NCBI RefSeq assembly: GCF_006782915.1
Contig: NZ_VCNP01000020.1
Location: 1-64,000 of the forward strand
Origin: Streptomyces calvus
GTDB taxonomy: Bacteria; Actinomycetota; Actinomycetes; Streptomycetales; Streptomycetaceae
DNA length: 64,000 nucleotides
Reading direction: 5' to 3'
In this document: positions 18,010 through 26,493 of the stretch, piece by piece
Position numbering within the stretch: the first letter of the stretch is position 1
Layout: each line of letters begins with the position of its first letter
Translations under genes and position numbers: made by a program
Notes under the pieces: generated by a model
Databases searched by the model: none
Told to the model about the DNA's origin: nothing
What the model saw: the letters and a program-made list of their open reading frames with translations, nothing else

Positions 18010-21000
18010 GTGGACCAGCTGATAAGACAGCTGCGCTACCTCGGCCACTGGCACAGATCCGTGTCCCTTTTCGTGGGACTCGTTCTCTTCGTCGGGCTGA
18101 TACCCGCCGATGCCAGCGCCGCGGACGGCAGTTCCCGACGCGGGGACGTACAGCGCGAAAAATCCGTCCCGGGACGGGATTTCGACACAAAGCGCCCGGG
18201 GGTGCGTGACGACGCGAAGGGCGTCTTCCGGCCTACGGCCGGCAAGGTTTCGGCCGATTCCTTCACGACTCCGGTCGTCGGCCGCGACAGCAAGCCGTCC
18301 CGGCGGGTGCCGTCGGCCGGTGACGTGGCCGGCGGGTCCGCCACGACGCAGAGCCCGCTGCCCGACCGCCTGGTGAGGGTCCGTCAGGCCGCACGGTCGG
18401 CCACGGGTTCCGGCAAGGGCGTCCGCACGCGGGGAGTTGCCCCCGAGCGGGCCGGCGCCGCGGTCGGCTCGGCGGTCGAGGTCCGGGTCGAGGACCAGGC
18501 CGCGGCCCGCAAGGCGGGTGTGCGGGGCGTGCTGTTCACCGCGGAGCCCGCCGCCGACGGTCTGGCGCGGCCCGCCTCCGGCTCGGTCGAACTGGAGCTG
18601 GACTACGCGTCGTTCAAGGACACCTACGGCGGTGACTGGGGCTCCCGGCTCCGGCTCTACCGCCTGCCGGCCTGTGCGCTGACCACGCCGGAGCTGGAGC
18701 GGTGCCGCACCCGCACCGAACTGCCGGGCGCCAACGACCCGGCCGCGAAGAAGGTCACCGGCACCACCGACCTGGCAGCGGCGCCGACCGTGTTCGCCGC
18801 GACCGCCACGGCCTCCGGCCCGGGCGGCAGCCACGAGGCGACCTCGCTGTCGCCGTCCGGCTCCTGGATGGCCGGCTCGTCCTCGGGCGGCTTCTCCTGG
18901 ACGTACCCGATCGAGGCGCCCGAGGTCCCCGGCGGCCCGCAGCCCGAGGTCGAGCTGTCCTACTCCTCGCAGGCCGTGGACGGCCGCACCGCCTCCACCA
19001 ACGCGCAGTCCTCCTGGATCGCCGAGGGCTGGGACTACGAGCCCGGCTTCATCGAGCGGCGCTACCGCTCCTGCTCGGACGACAAGGCGGAGGTCGACGG
19101 CAAGAAGCCGAACAACACAGGCGACAGCGGCGACCTGTGCTGGGGCTCCGACCACGTGGTGATGTCGCTGGGCGGCAACACCACCGAACTCGTCAAGAAG
19201 GACGGCACCGACGAGTGGCGCCCCGCCGACGACGACGGCTCCCGCCTGCAGCGCAGGACCGGTGCCGCCAACGGCTCGCACAGCGGCGAGTACTGGGTCC
19301 TGACCACCACCGACGGCACGCAGTACCACTTCGGCCTGAACAAGCTGCCGGGCGCCCCGGACGGGACGGTCACCAACTCGGCGCTCACCGTGCCGGTGTT
19401 CGGCAACCACCCGGACGAGCCGTGCCACGCCACCGCGTTCATGGACTCCGACTGCAAGCAGGTCTACCGCTGGAACCTGGACTACGTCGTCGACCCGCTC
19501 GGCGACGCCATGACCCTGTGGTGGACCAAGTGGACGAACTTCTACGGCCAGAACATGAAGGCCGACCAGCAGGCGTCCTACGACCGCAACGCGCAGCTGT
19601 CGCGCATCGACTACGGTCTGCGCTCCGACAAGCTGTTCGGTGTCCTGCCGGCCGGCCGGGTGGCGTTCACCCTGGCCGAGCGCTGCGTGCCGAACTCCAC
19701 GTTCGACTGCGCCGAGTCCAAGCGGACCACGGCCAACGCCAAGTACTGGCCGGACACCCCGCTGGACCAGGAGTGCGCCTCCGGCGCCAAGTGCACCGAC
19801 AAGTACTCCCCGACGTTCTGGTCGACCAAGCGGCTGACGAAGATCACCACGAGTGTGCTCTCCGGTACCGCGCTGAGCCCGGTCGACTCCTGGACGCTGG
19901 AGCAGTCGTACCCCGACACGGGTGACGGCACCTCGCCGGCGCTGTGGCTGGACTCCGTCACGCGCACCGGGCACGGTGCCGGCTCCTCGGCGTCCATGCC
20001 GAAGGTCACCTTCTCCGGCCTGCAGATGGACAACCGCGTCGACGGCGTCGAGGGCCTGCCGCCGTTCTCCCGGCTGCGTGTCCACGCCATCGACACCGAG
20101 ACCGGCGGCCGGATCGGCGTGACGTACTCGCCGCGCGAGTGCCAGGCGCTGGAGCCGAGGAAGATGCCGGCGTCCCCCGAGTCCAACACCATGCGCTGCT
20201 TCCCGCAGTACTGGACTCCCAAGGGCGCGCTGAGCCCGGTGAAGGACTGGTTCCACAAGTACCTCGTCACGCAGGTGACCGAGCAGGACCTGGTCACCGA
20301 CAGCCCGTCGAAGGTGACGAGCTACGAGTTCGTCGGCAACCCGGGCTGGGCCTACGACGACAGCGAGTTCACCGAGAACAAGCACCGCACCTGGTCGCAG
20401 TTCCGCGGCTACGAGCGGGTCCTCACCCGGCTCGGCGGCGGCAGCGACGTCAAGCAGCTCACCGAGCACCGCTACTTCCGCGGACTGCACGGCGACAAGC
20501 TGCCCTCGGGCACGCGCAGTTCGTCGGTGACCGACAGCTCGGGCAAGACGCATCCGGACCTGCCGCAGTACCAGGGGCAGTTGCTGGAACAGATCACCTA
20601 CGCGTCCGACGGCGGCCCGATCGACTCCGCGACCGTCACCACTCCGTGGGCGGTGAAGACGGCGAGCCGCACCCGCGCCGGAACCACGCCCCTGGAGGCG
20701 TGGATGGCCCGTCCGGAGACGGTCACCACCCGTGAGCGCGTCAAGGGCGACACCTGGCGCACCTCCACCGAGACCACCAAGTACGACGGCTACGGCCTGC
20801 CGTACCAGGTCGAGGAGACCAGCCCCGGCGGCAAGGTCCGCTGCTCCACGGTCAGTTACGCCCGCAACACCACGGCCTACCTGATCGAGCTGGAGTCGCG
20901 GGAGAAGACCACGCTCGGCGCCTGCGGCTCCACCGGCGGCGAGGTCGTGGAGGACACGCGGACGCTGTACGACAACCTGGCCTTCGGCGCGGCCCCGACC

Positions 21001-24000
21001 AAGGGCCTGGCCACCGAGGTGCAGGAGCTGAACGGCACGGGCGACGGCTACGTCACCATCGACCGCACCGAGTACGACATCCACGGCCGCGAGACCGCCA
21101 CCTGGGACGCGGACGACCGCAAGACGCAGGTGCAGTACACCCCGGCGACGGTGGCGCGCCCGACCCGGCAGGTCTCCACCGACCCGCTGGGACACACCGA
21201 GACGACCGTCTTCGACGAGATCCGCGGTCTGCCGCTGACCGAGACGGACGCCAACGGCAGGACGGCCACGATGGAGTACGACCCGCTGGGCCGGCTCCTG
21301 AAGGTGTGGGAGATCGACCGTGACCCGGACACCCAGTCCCCCACGGCCACCTACGACTACACCGTCCGCCGCGACGGCCCGACGATCATCACCTCGCGGA
21401 CGCTGAAGGACAACGGCCAGTACGCCGTGTCGTACGAGATCCTCGACGGACTGCTGCGGCAGCGGCAGTCGCAGGACAAGGCGATCGGCGCGGGCCGCAT
21501 CGTCAACGACACCTTCTACGACAGCGCCGGGCGGCCCTGGAAGGAGAACGACGGCTACTACAACGCCGACGAGCCCGCACCCGCGCTCCTCCAGGTCGGT
21601 GACCAGGACGTCCCGTCCCAGAACCGCACCACCTTCGACGGCCTCGGCCAGCCCACCGCCGAGATCACCTACTACCGCGGCACGGAGAAGCTGCGCACCA
21701 CGACCGAGCGCGACGGCGACGTCTCCACGACGATCCCGCCGAAGGGCGACACGGTCACGGCGGCCTTCGAGGACGCCGAGGGCCGCCTGGAGCGGCTGCG
21801 CGAGTACACCGACGAGGCCCGCACCAAGTGGCGGGACACCGTCTACGAGTACGACGACCTCGACAACCTGGTGAAGGTGACCGCGCCCGGCGGTGCCGTC
21901 ACCAGCTTCGAGTACGACAAGCGGGGCCGCCAGACGGCGGTCGTCGACCCCGACGGCGGCCGTACCGAGATGCGGTACGACAACGCCGACAACGTGGTCG
22001 AGACGATCGACCCGCTCAACCGGTCCCTGTTCACCACCTACGACGACGCCGGCCGCCCGACGTCGCTGCGCGAGGGCGGCACCACCGGTCCCAAGCGCCT
22101 CGAGTGGACGTACGACACCCTCGCCAAGGGCCTGCCGACCGCGCAGATCCGCTACGAGGACGGCAAGGCGTACCGGGAGGAGGTCACCGAGTACGACGCC
22201 GCCTACCGGGTGAAGAGGTCCCAGACGGTCGTTCCGGAGGAGGAGACCGGCCTGGCCGGCACCTACGAGTACGAGTACTCCTACACCCCGACCGGCAACC
22301 TCGCCTGGGTCTCCGTGCCGGGCGTGGGCGGACTGGTCACCGAGCGGATCGTCTTCCGGTACAACTCCGACGACCTGCCGATCTTCATCGGCGGCGCGTC
22401 CACGTACCTGGCGAACGCGCAGTACTCGGCGTTCGGCGAGATCCTCCGCACGGACGCGGGCCCGGCCGGCAAGCAGGTCTACGGCAGCTACATCTACGAC
22501 GAGTTCACCCGTCGCGTGCAGTCGGTCACGTTCGACCGCTCGGTCAGCCCGGGCCGCATCAGCGAGACCACCTACGGGTACGACCAGGCCGGCAACGTCA
22601 CCAAGATCACCGACAGGCCGGGCAGCGCGGCGCCCGACGCCGGCGAGACCGACACGCAGTGCTTCGTCTACGACCAGCTCCGGCAGATGACCTCCGCCTG
22701 GACGTCGAAGACGGCGGACGACTGCACGGCGGCCCCGTCGAAGGACACCGTCGGCGGCCCGGAGGCGTTCTGGCAGTCGTTCACGTACGACGCGGCGGGC
22801 AACCGCACCAAGCTCGTCGAGCACGACACCACGGGCGACACCACCCAGGACGTCACCCGTGAGTACGTGTACGGCAAGGAGGGCGTCGGCGGCCCGAACG
22901 CGCTGGCCGAGGTCAAGTCGACCGGCCCGCAGGGCCAGACCCTGGCCACCTTCGCCTACGACAAGGCGGGCAACACCACCGGACGCCAGCACGGCGGCAC
23001 CAACCAGACGCTCGAGTACGACATCGAGGGCCAGCTGCGCAAGGTGACCCGGCCCGTCGAGGGCGGCGGCACCGAGACCACGTCGTACCTGTACGGCGCG
23101 GACGGCGAACGCCTCATCCGCACCGACGCGGACGGCAGCCGCACGCTCTACCTCGCCGACGCGGAGCTGACGGTCTCCGCCGACAAGGCGACCAAGAAGG
23201 CGGAACGCTTCTACCAGCTCCCGGACGGTTCCACGACGGTCCGCGCGACCGGCGGCGTGCGCCAGCTCATGCTCTCCGACCACCACGGCACGTCCCACAC
23301 GGTCGTGGACATGGTGGACGCGGCCATGGGCGTCACCCGGCGCAAGTCGATGCCGTTCGGCGAGGCACGCGGGCAGCAGCCCACGTCCTGGCCGGGTCAG
23401 CGGGGCTTCGTCGGCGGCACGGTCGACGAGGACACGGGCCTGACCCGTCTCGGCGCCCGTGACTACGACCCGGCGACGGGGCGCTTCATCCAGGTCGACC
23501 CGATGGTCGACTACGGCCAGCCGGCCACGATGAACCCGTACGCCTACAGCAACAACGCACCGGCCACCTTCTCCGACCCGACGGGCGAGTTCTTCCCCGT
23601 CCTGATCGGCATCGCGGCCCGTATCGCCATCCAGGCGGCGATCCGCGCGGCGGCCCGCCGTGCGGCGATCATCGCGGCCCGCAAGGCGGCCCAGGCGGCG
23701 GCCCGTCGAGCCGCGGCCCTCGCACGCAAGCGTGCCATCGAGGCCGCCAAGCGCGCCGCGGCCAAGGCCCGCCGGGAGGCGGCCCGCAAGGCTGCTGCGG
23801 CCCGTCGTGCCGCGGCCAAGCGGGCGGCGGCCCGCGCGGCGGCGAAGCGGGCGGCGGCCAGGAGGGCGGCGGCCCAGGCGAGGGCCCGCGCGGCCCGCGC
23901 GGCGGCGAAGAAGGCGGCGGCGCGCCGTGCCGCGGCCCGCAAGGCGGCGTCCCGGCCGAAGCCGAGGGCCAAGCCCCGCTCCCAGCCGAAGCCGCGCCCG

Positions 24001-24939
24001 AAGCCGCGGCAGGTCAAGCGGGCGGTGAAGAAGGTCGCCAAGGAGGTCCGCGAGGAGGCCAAGGACACCGCCAAGGAGGAGACGCAGAGCGCAGCGTGCG
24101 ACTCCGCCGGAGGCACGGGCAACAGCTTCGTCGCCGGCACCAAGGTCCTGATGGCCGACGGCTCCTCCAAGCCGATCGAGAAGGTCAGGCCCGGTGACAA
24201 GGTCGTCGCCACCGACCCGGAGACGGGCAGGACCTCCGTGCAGACGGCCGCGGCGACGATCGTGGGCAAGGGCAGCAAGGACCTCGTCCGCATCACGCTG
24301 AAGACCCACGACGGTTCCACCGCCAAGGCCGCTACCACCACGGTCACCGCGACGGCCGGCCATCCCTTCTGGGTGCCGACCGTGCGGGAGTGGGTCGAAG
24401 CGGGCGACCTGAAGCCGGGTCAGTGGCTCCAGACGTCCGAGGGCGCCTGGTTCCGGATCGACACGGTCACGAGGTGGACGGCGGAGGCGAAGGTCCACAA
24501 CCTCACCGTCACGGACGTCCACACGTATTATGTGCGGGCGGGCTCGCAGACCCTGCTCAACCACAACTGCGACGGCGACGTTCACTGGGTCAAGGAGAAC
24601 GCCCACATGAGCCCGCAGGCCCGTGCCTACGACGACGGGGCGACGGGCTCGAGGCCGGGTCTGGCCCCAGCTCTGCAGTACTACATGTCGGGCCGCAACA
24701 GCCTGTCTCAGGTGAAGTTCGACGGTTTCGACGCGGCGAACGGGGTCCTGATCGACCGGAAGCTGGCCGTGACGACGCGGAACAAGACCTACCTCCAGGC
24801 CATTCGGCAGTCGCTGGCGCTCGAACAGAACGGCTACACCGGCCGTTGGGAAGTACCGACCGCGAGCGAAGCCAGGAGAGCGCGCCGAGTCCTCGGCTCG
24901 CTCATGATCACGAATATCAGAGTGAGGGTTGTACCTTGA
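18010..24939 (+). CDS. Secreted RHS/YD-repeat polymorphic toxin with Hint autoprotease and putative REase-fold nuclease tip
   Basis: 2309 residues from GTG 18010, chosen for GGGGGAGG 7 nt upstream. The N-terminus has a signal or membrane segment (SLFVGLVLFVGLIPADASA). Residues about 270-800 carry the actinobacterial RHS N-terminal region (VELSYSSQAVDGRTAS). A YD-repeat barrel follows, with units such as YDPLGRLLKVWE, YDDAGRPTSLRE and YDAAGNRTKL. The RHS core signature DYDPATGRFIQVDP is at about 1818. Residues 1864-2027 are an extreme Ala/Arg/Lys linker. A pretoxin-Hint domain starts at about 2038 (FVAGTKVLMADGS, TAGHPFWVP) and ends with LLNHNC at 2187. The last 123 residues hold VKFDGFDA and LIDRKLAV, resembling the D...D/ExK site of restriction-endonuclease-fold toxins. 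The likely job is delivery of a self-cleaved nuclease in competition; target and delivery route are inferred. Confidence 0.88.
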   Translation: MDQLIRQLRYLGHWHRSVSLFVGLVLFVGLIPADASAADGSSRRGDVQREKSVPGRDFDTKRPGVRDDAKGVFRPTAGKVSADSFTTPVVGRDSKPSRRVPSAGDVAGGSATTQSPLPDRLVRVRQAARSATGSGKGVRTRGVAPERAGAAVGSAVEVRVEDQAAARKAGVRGVLFTAEPAADGLARPASGSVELELDYASFKDTYGGDWGSRLRLYRLPACALTTPELERCRTRTELPGANDPAAKKVTGTTDLAAAPTVFAATATASGPGGSHEATSLSPSGSWMAGSSSGGFSWTYPIEAPEVPGGPQPEVELSYSSQAVDGRTASTNAQSSWIAEGWDYEPGFIERRYRSCSDDKAEVDGKKPNNTGDSGDLCWGSDHVVMSLGGNTTELVKKDGTDEWRPADDDGSRLQRRTGAANGSHSGEYWVLTTTDGTQYHFGLNKLPGAPDGTVTNSALTVPVFGNHPDEPCHATAFMDSDCKQVYRWNLDYVVDPLGDAMTLWWTKWTNFYGQNMKADQQASYDRNAQLSRIDYGLRSDKLFGVLPAGRVAFTLAERCVPNSTFDCAESKRTTANAKYWPDTPLDQECASGAKCTDKYSPTFWSTKRLTKITTSVLSGTALSPVDSWTLEQSYPDTGDGTSPALWLDSVTRTGHGAGSSASMPKVTFSGLQMDNRVDGVEGLPPFSRLRVHAIDTETGGRIGVTYSPRECQALEPRKMPASPESNTMRCFPQYWTPKGALSPVKDWFHKYLVTQVTEQDLVTDSPSKVTSYEFVGNPGWAYDDSEFTENKHRTWSQFRGYERVLTRLGGGSDVKQLTEHRYFRGLHGDKLPSGTRSSSVTDSSGKTHPDLPQYQGQLLEQITYASDGGPIDSATVTTPWAVKTASRTRAGTTPLEAWMARPETVTTRERVKGDTWRTSTETTKYDGYGLPYQVEETSPGGKVRCSTVSYARNTTAYLIELESREKTTLGACGSTGGEVVEDTRTLYDNLAFGAAPTKGLATEVQELNGTGDGYVTIDRTEYDIHGRETATWDADDRKTQVQYTPATVARPTRQVSTDPLGHTETTVFDEIRGLPLTETDANGRTATMEYDPLGRLLKVWEIDRDPDTQSPTATYDYTVRRDGPTIITSRTLKDNGQYAVSYEILDGLLRQRQSQDKAIGAGRIVNDTFYDSAGRPWKENDGYYNADEPAPALLQVGDQDVPSQNRTTFDGLGQPTAEITYYRGTEKLRTTTERDGDVSTTIPPKGDTVTAAFEDAEGRLERLREYTDEARTKWRDTVYEYDDLDNLVKVTAPGGAVTSFEYDKRGRQTAVVDPDGGRTEMRYDNADNVVETIDPLNRSLFTTYDDAGRPTSLREGGTTGPKRLEWTYDTLAKGLPTAQIRYEDGKAYREEVTEYDAAYRVKRSQTVVPEEETGLAGTYEYEYSYTPTGNLAWVSVPGVGGLVTERIVFRYNSDDLPIFIGGASTYLANAQYSAFGEILRTDAGPAGKQVYGSYIYDEFTRRVQSVTFDRSVSPGRISETTYGYDQAGNVTKITDRPGSAAPDAGETDTQCFVYDQLRQMTSAWTSKTADDCTAAPSKDTVGGPEAFWQSFTYDAAGNRTKLVEHDTTGDTTQDVTREYVYGKEGVGGPNALAEVKSTGPQGQTLATFAYDKAGNTTGRQHGGTNQTLEYDIEGQLRKVTRPVEGGGTETTSYLYGADGERLIRTDADGSRTLYLADAELTVSADKATKKAERFYQLPDGSTTVRATGGVRQLMLSDHHGTSHTVVDMVDAAMGVTRRKSMPFGEARGQQPTSWPGQRGFVGGTVDEDTGLTRLGARDYDPATGRFIQVDPMVDYGQPATMNPYAYSNNAPATFSDPTGEFFPVLIGIAARIAIQAAIRAAARRAAIIAARKAAQAAARRAAALARKRAIEAAKRAAAKARREAARKAAAARRAAAKRAAARAAAKRAAARRAAAQARARAARAAAKKAAARRAAARKAASRPKPRAKPRSQPKPRPKPRQVKRAVKKVAKEVREEAKDTAKEETQSAACDSAGGTGNSFVAGTKVLMADGSSKPIEKVRPGDKVVATDPETGRTSVQTAAATIVGKGSKDLVRITLKTHDGSTAKAATTTVTATAGHPFWVPTVREWVEAGDLKPGQWLQTSEGAWFRIDTVTRWTAEAKVHNLTVTDVHTYYVRAGSQTLLNHNCDGDVHWVKENAHMSPQARAYDDGATGSRPGLAPALQYYMSGRNSLSQVKFDGFDAANGVLIDRKLAVTTRNKTYLQAIRQSLALEQNGYTGRWEVPTASEARRARRVLGSLMITNIRVRVVP

Positions 24940-25217
24940 TGAACACTGAGCAGTTCCTGGCGAAAGCCTTCGCCGCTCTGCTGGTTTCCATCGACCTTAC
25001 GGACGATGACGAACTCGACCCGGACGTCGCCGCGGCACTGGTCGAGCCTGTGGCGGCCATGGCACGGGATCTGACGCCCGAGGACCGGGCGAAGCTCGTT
25101 GCGCTGATCGAGACGGCCGCGCAGTCGGAGACCGACCCGGTCAGGCAGCGGTCCATGCTCGCTCTGCCCGAGGACTTGGGCCTCCTGGACGAGGACGAGG
25201 ACGAGGACGAGGACTGA
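24939..25217 (+). CDS. Small acidic protein, candidate cognate immunity protein
   Basis: 92 residues. The ATG overlaps the toxin stop (TGATG), with no strong ribosome site of its own, so it depends on translation of the toxin gene. The sequence is helical-looking and very acidic (SIDLTDDDELDPDV... and a terminal run of alternating Glu/Asp). No family is recognised. Position and coupling are the standard arrangement for immunity genes of RHS toxins. The acidic surface would suit masking a DNA- or RNA-binding nuclease tip. The immunity role is inference. Confidence 0.75.
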   Translation: MNTEQFLAKAFAALLVSIDLTDDDELDPDVAAALVEPVAAMARDLTPEDRAKLVALIETAAQSETDPVRQRSMLALPEDLGLLDEDEDEDED

Positions 25218-25228
25218 CGGTTGATCAG

Positions 25229-25273
25229 CAGGCCTCGTCGTTTCGGCCCAACCGGCTGAAACGGCGAGGCCTG
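25229..25273 (+). terminator. Terminator hairpin after the toxin-immunity pair
   Basis: A long inverted repeat: CAGGCCTCG plus CGTTTC and GGCC, pairing with GGC, GAAACG and CGAGGCCTG. The loop is short (CAAC). It lies 12 nt after the acidic protein gene and closes the toxin unit. Confidence 0.75.
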
Positions 25274-25321
25274 TCACGTTCACCAGCCGACTGATGCTCA
25301 TCCGCACGGGCCAGCTCACCT

Positions 25322-25507
25322 GTGGTCAGCGTGATGATCGGAGAGGCGACCAGAATCGCAGCGAACAGCCTCGACGAATTGCTGGACATATTCATCGAGT
25401 GTTTCGATTCCGGGATCTTCTACAATGACGCCGACGGGTCCTTCCAAGCGGATGACGAACGCTGGATCGAACTGGAAGAAAGCGCCGTGAGTGACGGACG
25501 CTCCTGA
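25322..25507 (+). CDS. Small hypothetical protein, possible remnant or orphan immunity protein
   Basis: 61 residues. It is rich in acidic and aromatic residues (DELLDIFIECFDSGIFYNDA) and ends ELEESAVSDGRS. The codons are visibly less GC-rich than those of the flanking core genes. It starts with GTG just after the toxin unit and has no clear Shine-Dalgarno. It may be the 3' part of a longer immunity gene. No family was recognised. Support is compositional and contextual only. Confidence 0.4.
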   Translation: MVSVMIGEATRIAANSLDELLDIFIECFDSGIFYNDADGSFQADDERWIELEESAVSDGRS

Positions 25508-25543
25508 AGAAGCGAGCCCCCGCCAGAAAGTCAGAGGTAGAGA

Positions 25544-26032
25544 ATGCTTCTTTGGGACCTCGAAATGAGGGCACTGAAGGAGGACCTGCGAGAAATCCGA
25601 CCACCGCGACGGCTGCCGCTTGCGATGAGGGTCATGGAGTGGACTCTGGAGTCCATCGGCCCCGTTGAAGTGGACGTCGTCAGGGAGTACATCGAGGAAG
25701 GCATGCGGGCCGGGCACGAAGCGGTCCGAGCGGGCAGGGAGAAGATCACGCTCCCGGAAGAGGTACTCGACGCGTACACCGAAGTCGACGACGAGGCGTA
25801 CGAGCCGGGCACCTCCCACCTGCTGTCCGCTCTCCTGGCGTGTGCAGACGCACCCGGAGGGCTGACCCCCGAAGTGCTGTCCGGCGTCCTCTCCTTCTGC
25901 TACGAGGGACTCCTCGAACGTGAAGACCTGCCCGGCCCGAGCGTCGACGAGGAGCGGCAGAACGCCAAGTGCCTCGAGGCGATCGCATTCCAGAAGCGAT
26001 GCATCAGCGACGCCCTGGGACGCACGGTGTGA
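25544..26032 (+). CDS. Hypothetical protein, probable orphan immunity-type gene in the toxin island
   Basis: 162 residues. It looks all-helical (MRVMEWTLESIGPVEVDVVREYIEEGMRAG; LLSALLACADAPGGLTPEVLSGVLSFCYEGLLERED). AGAGGTAGAG precedes the ATG. It is intact, with its own terminator, but no toxin lies directly upstream. It sits between a live toxin/immunity pair and a decayed toxin 3' end, the usual location of orphan immunity genes kept against relatives' toxins. The family is unrecognised. Confidence 0.7.
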   Translation: MLLWDLEMRALKEDLREIRPPRRLPLAMRVMEWTLESIGPVEVDVVREYIEEGMRAGHEAVRAGREKITLPEEVLDAYTEVDDEAYEPGTSHLLSALLACADAPGGLTPEVLSGVLSFCYEGLLEREDLPGPSVDEERQNAKCLEAIAFQKRCISDALGRTV

Positions 26033-26087
26033 ACGATCGAGTGATCGAGCGGTGAAGGGACACCGGATCCGCTCCCACCGATGAGAC

Positions 26088-26124
26088 GAGGCTCCCGGCC
26101 GACAGCCAGTCGACCGGGAGCCTC
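26088..26124 (+). terminator. Terminator hairpin after the orphan gene
   Basis: GAGGCTCCCGG plus CGAC pairs with GTCG plus CCGGGAGCCTC around the loop AGCCA. It lies about 55 nt downstream of the 162-residue gene. Confidence 0.7.
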
Positions 26125-26147
26125 ACCGGTTTCCCGGTGGTGGATCG

Positions 26148-26338
26148 AAGGTCGTCCGCATCACGCCGAGGAGCCAGTCGGCTCCACCGCCGAGGCCGCG
26201 ACCACCACGGTCACCGCGACCGCCGGCCACCCCTACCGGTGCCGTCCCTGCCGGAAGTACCGGCCGCCCGCGAAGCCAGAAGACCGCGCCGAGTCCTCGG
26301 CCCGCTCATGACCACAAGAGTGAGGGTTGTACCTTGAT
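26148..26338 (+). pseudogene. Decayed, internally deleted copy of the RHS toxin 3' end (Hint fragment joined to toxin tail)
   Basis: The left part (about 26148-26230) matches the Hint region of the RHS gene at about 24278-24365: the translated stretch AATTTVTATAGHP is shared. The right part (about 26250-26338) matches the very end of the RHS gene (about 24850-24939). Shared words include GCGCCGAGTCCTCGG and GTGAGGGTTGTACCTTGATG, including the stop overlap. Roughly 470-480 bp between the two parts are missing, and frames are broken. There is no intact reading frame, so this is a fossil rather than a gene. From here to cdsA (26339-26493) I see nothing further. Confidence 0.85.
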
Positions 26339-26493
26339 GCGACCGCCCAGGTCGCCGCTTCTCCCACTCGCGCCCGGCGCCCTCCCGCCCCCACATACGC
26401 CCCCGCCCCTCCCGTCCGCGTCGATCACGCCGAGGTGATCGTGCGGCCGGAAGGGGCGGGGCAGGAGGGGGTCAGGGAATCCGAACCGTTCGT

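Noticed and set aside
17977..24606. A 2209-codon open frame antisense to the RHS gene
   Set aside because: GC-rich third positions of the true gene leave the opposite frame free of stops. The translation is Gly/Arg/Val/Leu-biased with no domain, and the RHS, Hint and toxin motifs are all on the plus strand.
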